Below are positions 5,373 through 5,897 of a stretch of 5,897 nt of DNA, one piece after another; the stretch's first letter is position 1; each line of letters opens with the position of its first letter. Made by a program: the position numbers and the translations under genes. Below the pieces are notes generated by a model. The model was not told the DNA's origin. It worked only from the letters and a program-made list of their open reading frames with translations, and did not search any database. Origin of the DNA: Pseudomonadota bacterium (lineage in GTDB: Bacteria > Pseudomonadota > Gammaproteobacteria > Burkholderiales > Burkholderiaceae_D); NCBI GenBank assembly GCA_023449275.1, contig JAEXJM010000060.1, positions 1 through 5,897 on the forward strand, in the 5' to 3' direction.

Positions 5373-5386
5373 TTGACGTTAAACAA
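5373..5386 (+). promoter_or_regulatory. Degenerate fifth FNR/CRP-type site over the predicted oxc transcription start
   Basis: TTGACGTTAAACAA has an intact TTGAC half and AACAA in place of RTCAA, one mismatch to the pattern of the four upstream boxes. Its centre (5379.5) is exactly 48 bp, two array steps, from box 4. The intervening slot (5349-5362) holds no box. It overlaps a second dyad, TAAAC-AAC-GTTTA (5380-5392). Confidence 0.3.
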
Positions 5387-5407
5387 CGTTTATCAAAACC
5401 AACCAAA

Positions 5408-5413
5408 GAAAGG
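5408..5413 (+). promoter_or_regulatory. Ribosome binding site of oxc
   Basis: GAAAGG, within AAAGAAAGG, ends 8 nt before the ATG at 5422 and fixes that codon as the start of oxc. Confidence 0.75.
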
Positions 5414-5421
5414 TATTACTC

Positions 5422-5897
5422 ATGAGTAACGACGACAATGTAGAGTTGACTGATGGCTTTCATGTTCTTATCGATGCCCTGAAAATGAATGACATCAATA
5501 CCATGTATGGTGTGGTCGGCATTCCTATCACGAACCTGGCTCGTATGTGGCAAGATGACGGTCAGCGTTTTTACAGCTTCCGTCACGAACAACACGCAGG
5601 CTATGCAGCTTCTATCGCCGGTTACATTGAAGGAAAACCTGGCGTTTGCTTGACCGTTTCCGCTCCTGGTTTCCTGAACGGTATGACTTCCCTGGCTCAT
5701 GCAACCACCAACTGCTTCCCAATGATCCTGTTGAGCGGTTCCAGTGAACGTGAAATCGTCGATCTGCAGCAGGGCGATTACGAAGAAATGGATCAGATGA
5801 ATGTTGCACGTCCACACTGCAAAGCTTCTTTCCGTATCAACAGCATCAAAGACATTCCAATCGGTATCGCTCGTGCAGTTCGCACCGCTGTATCCGG
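5422..5897 (+). CDS. oxc: Oxalyl-CoA decarboxylase, N-terminal part (gene runs off the right edge)
   Basis: The enzyme is a thiamine-diphosphate-dependent cytoplasmic decarboxylase that converts oxalyl-CoA to formyl-CoA and CO2. With formyl-CoA transferase and the oxalate/formate antiporter it forms the proton-consuming cycle from which Oxalobacter gains energy. The 158 visible residues start MSNDDNVELTDGFHVLIDAL and cover most of the PYR domain. RHEQHAGYAA contains Glu56, the glutamate that activates the cofactor, and Tyr120-Glu121 in QQGDYEE match active-site residues known from the O. formigenes enzyme. The full protein is about 568 residues, so about 410 lie outside the window. Codon choice looks more uniform than in murJ or uup, as expected for a very abundant protein. 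No other gene shares its promoter on the left side, and frc is not visible in this window. Confidence 0.96.
   Translation, partial: MSNDDNVELTDGFHVLIDALKMNDINTMYGVVGIPITNLARMWQDDGQRFYSFRHEQHAGYAASIAGYIEGKPGVCLTVSAPGFLNGMTSLAHATTNCFPMILLSGSSEREIVDLQQGDYEEMDQMNVARPHCKASFRINSIKDIPIGIARAVRTAVS

Overview
The window is a chromosomal segment of Oxalobacter, most likely Oxalobacter formigenes or a sister species. The main evidence is the gene at the right edge. Its first 158 residues read as oxalyl-CoA decarboxylase, with Glu56, Tyr120 and Glu121 at the numbering used for the O. formigenes enzyme. The other genes are ordinary betaproteobacterial housekeeping genes. There is no insertion sequence, phage gene, CRISPR array or rRNA gene.

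Layout from left to right. Positions 1-175 hold the 5' end of rplU (ribosomal protein L21, minus strand), with a strong sigma70 promoter and a short leader. It diverges from murJ (365-1915, plus), the lipid II flippase, whose only promoter-like element is a TATAAT 8 bp before the ATG. murJ converges with uup (1937-3847, minus), a two-domain ABC-F ATPase, leaving 21 bp between the stop codons. Upstream of uup is a tRNA-Arg(CCU) gene (4057-4131, minus) with its own promoter. A PAP2-type lipid phosphatase gene (4385-4957, plus) follows; its leader contains a 19-codon ORF with a good ribosome binding site, then a 10-bp hairpin ending at the phosphatase ribosome binding site. A 464-bp gap leads to oxc (5422 to beyond the right edge, plus).

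The most striking feature is in that last gap. Four 14-bp FNR/CRP-type palindromes (TTGAY-N4-RTCAA) lie upstream of oxc with centres exactly 24 bp apart. The last one is placed as a class II activator site (-41.5) for a -10-like CATACT. A degenerate fifth copy sits exactly two 24-bp steps further on, over the predicted transcription start. oxc encodes the enzyme that decarboxylates oxalyl-CoA, the energy-yielding step of this obligate anaerobe, so an unusually dense FNR-family control region here is biologically plausible.

The genes do not form one operon. MurJ and the PAP2 protein may both handle polyprenyl or lipid carriers in the inner membrane. L21, Uup and tRNA-Arg belong to translation. 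oxc is a separately controlled metabolic gene.
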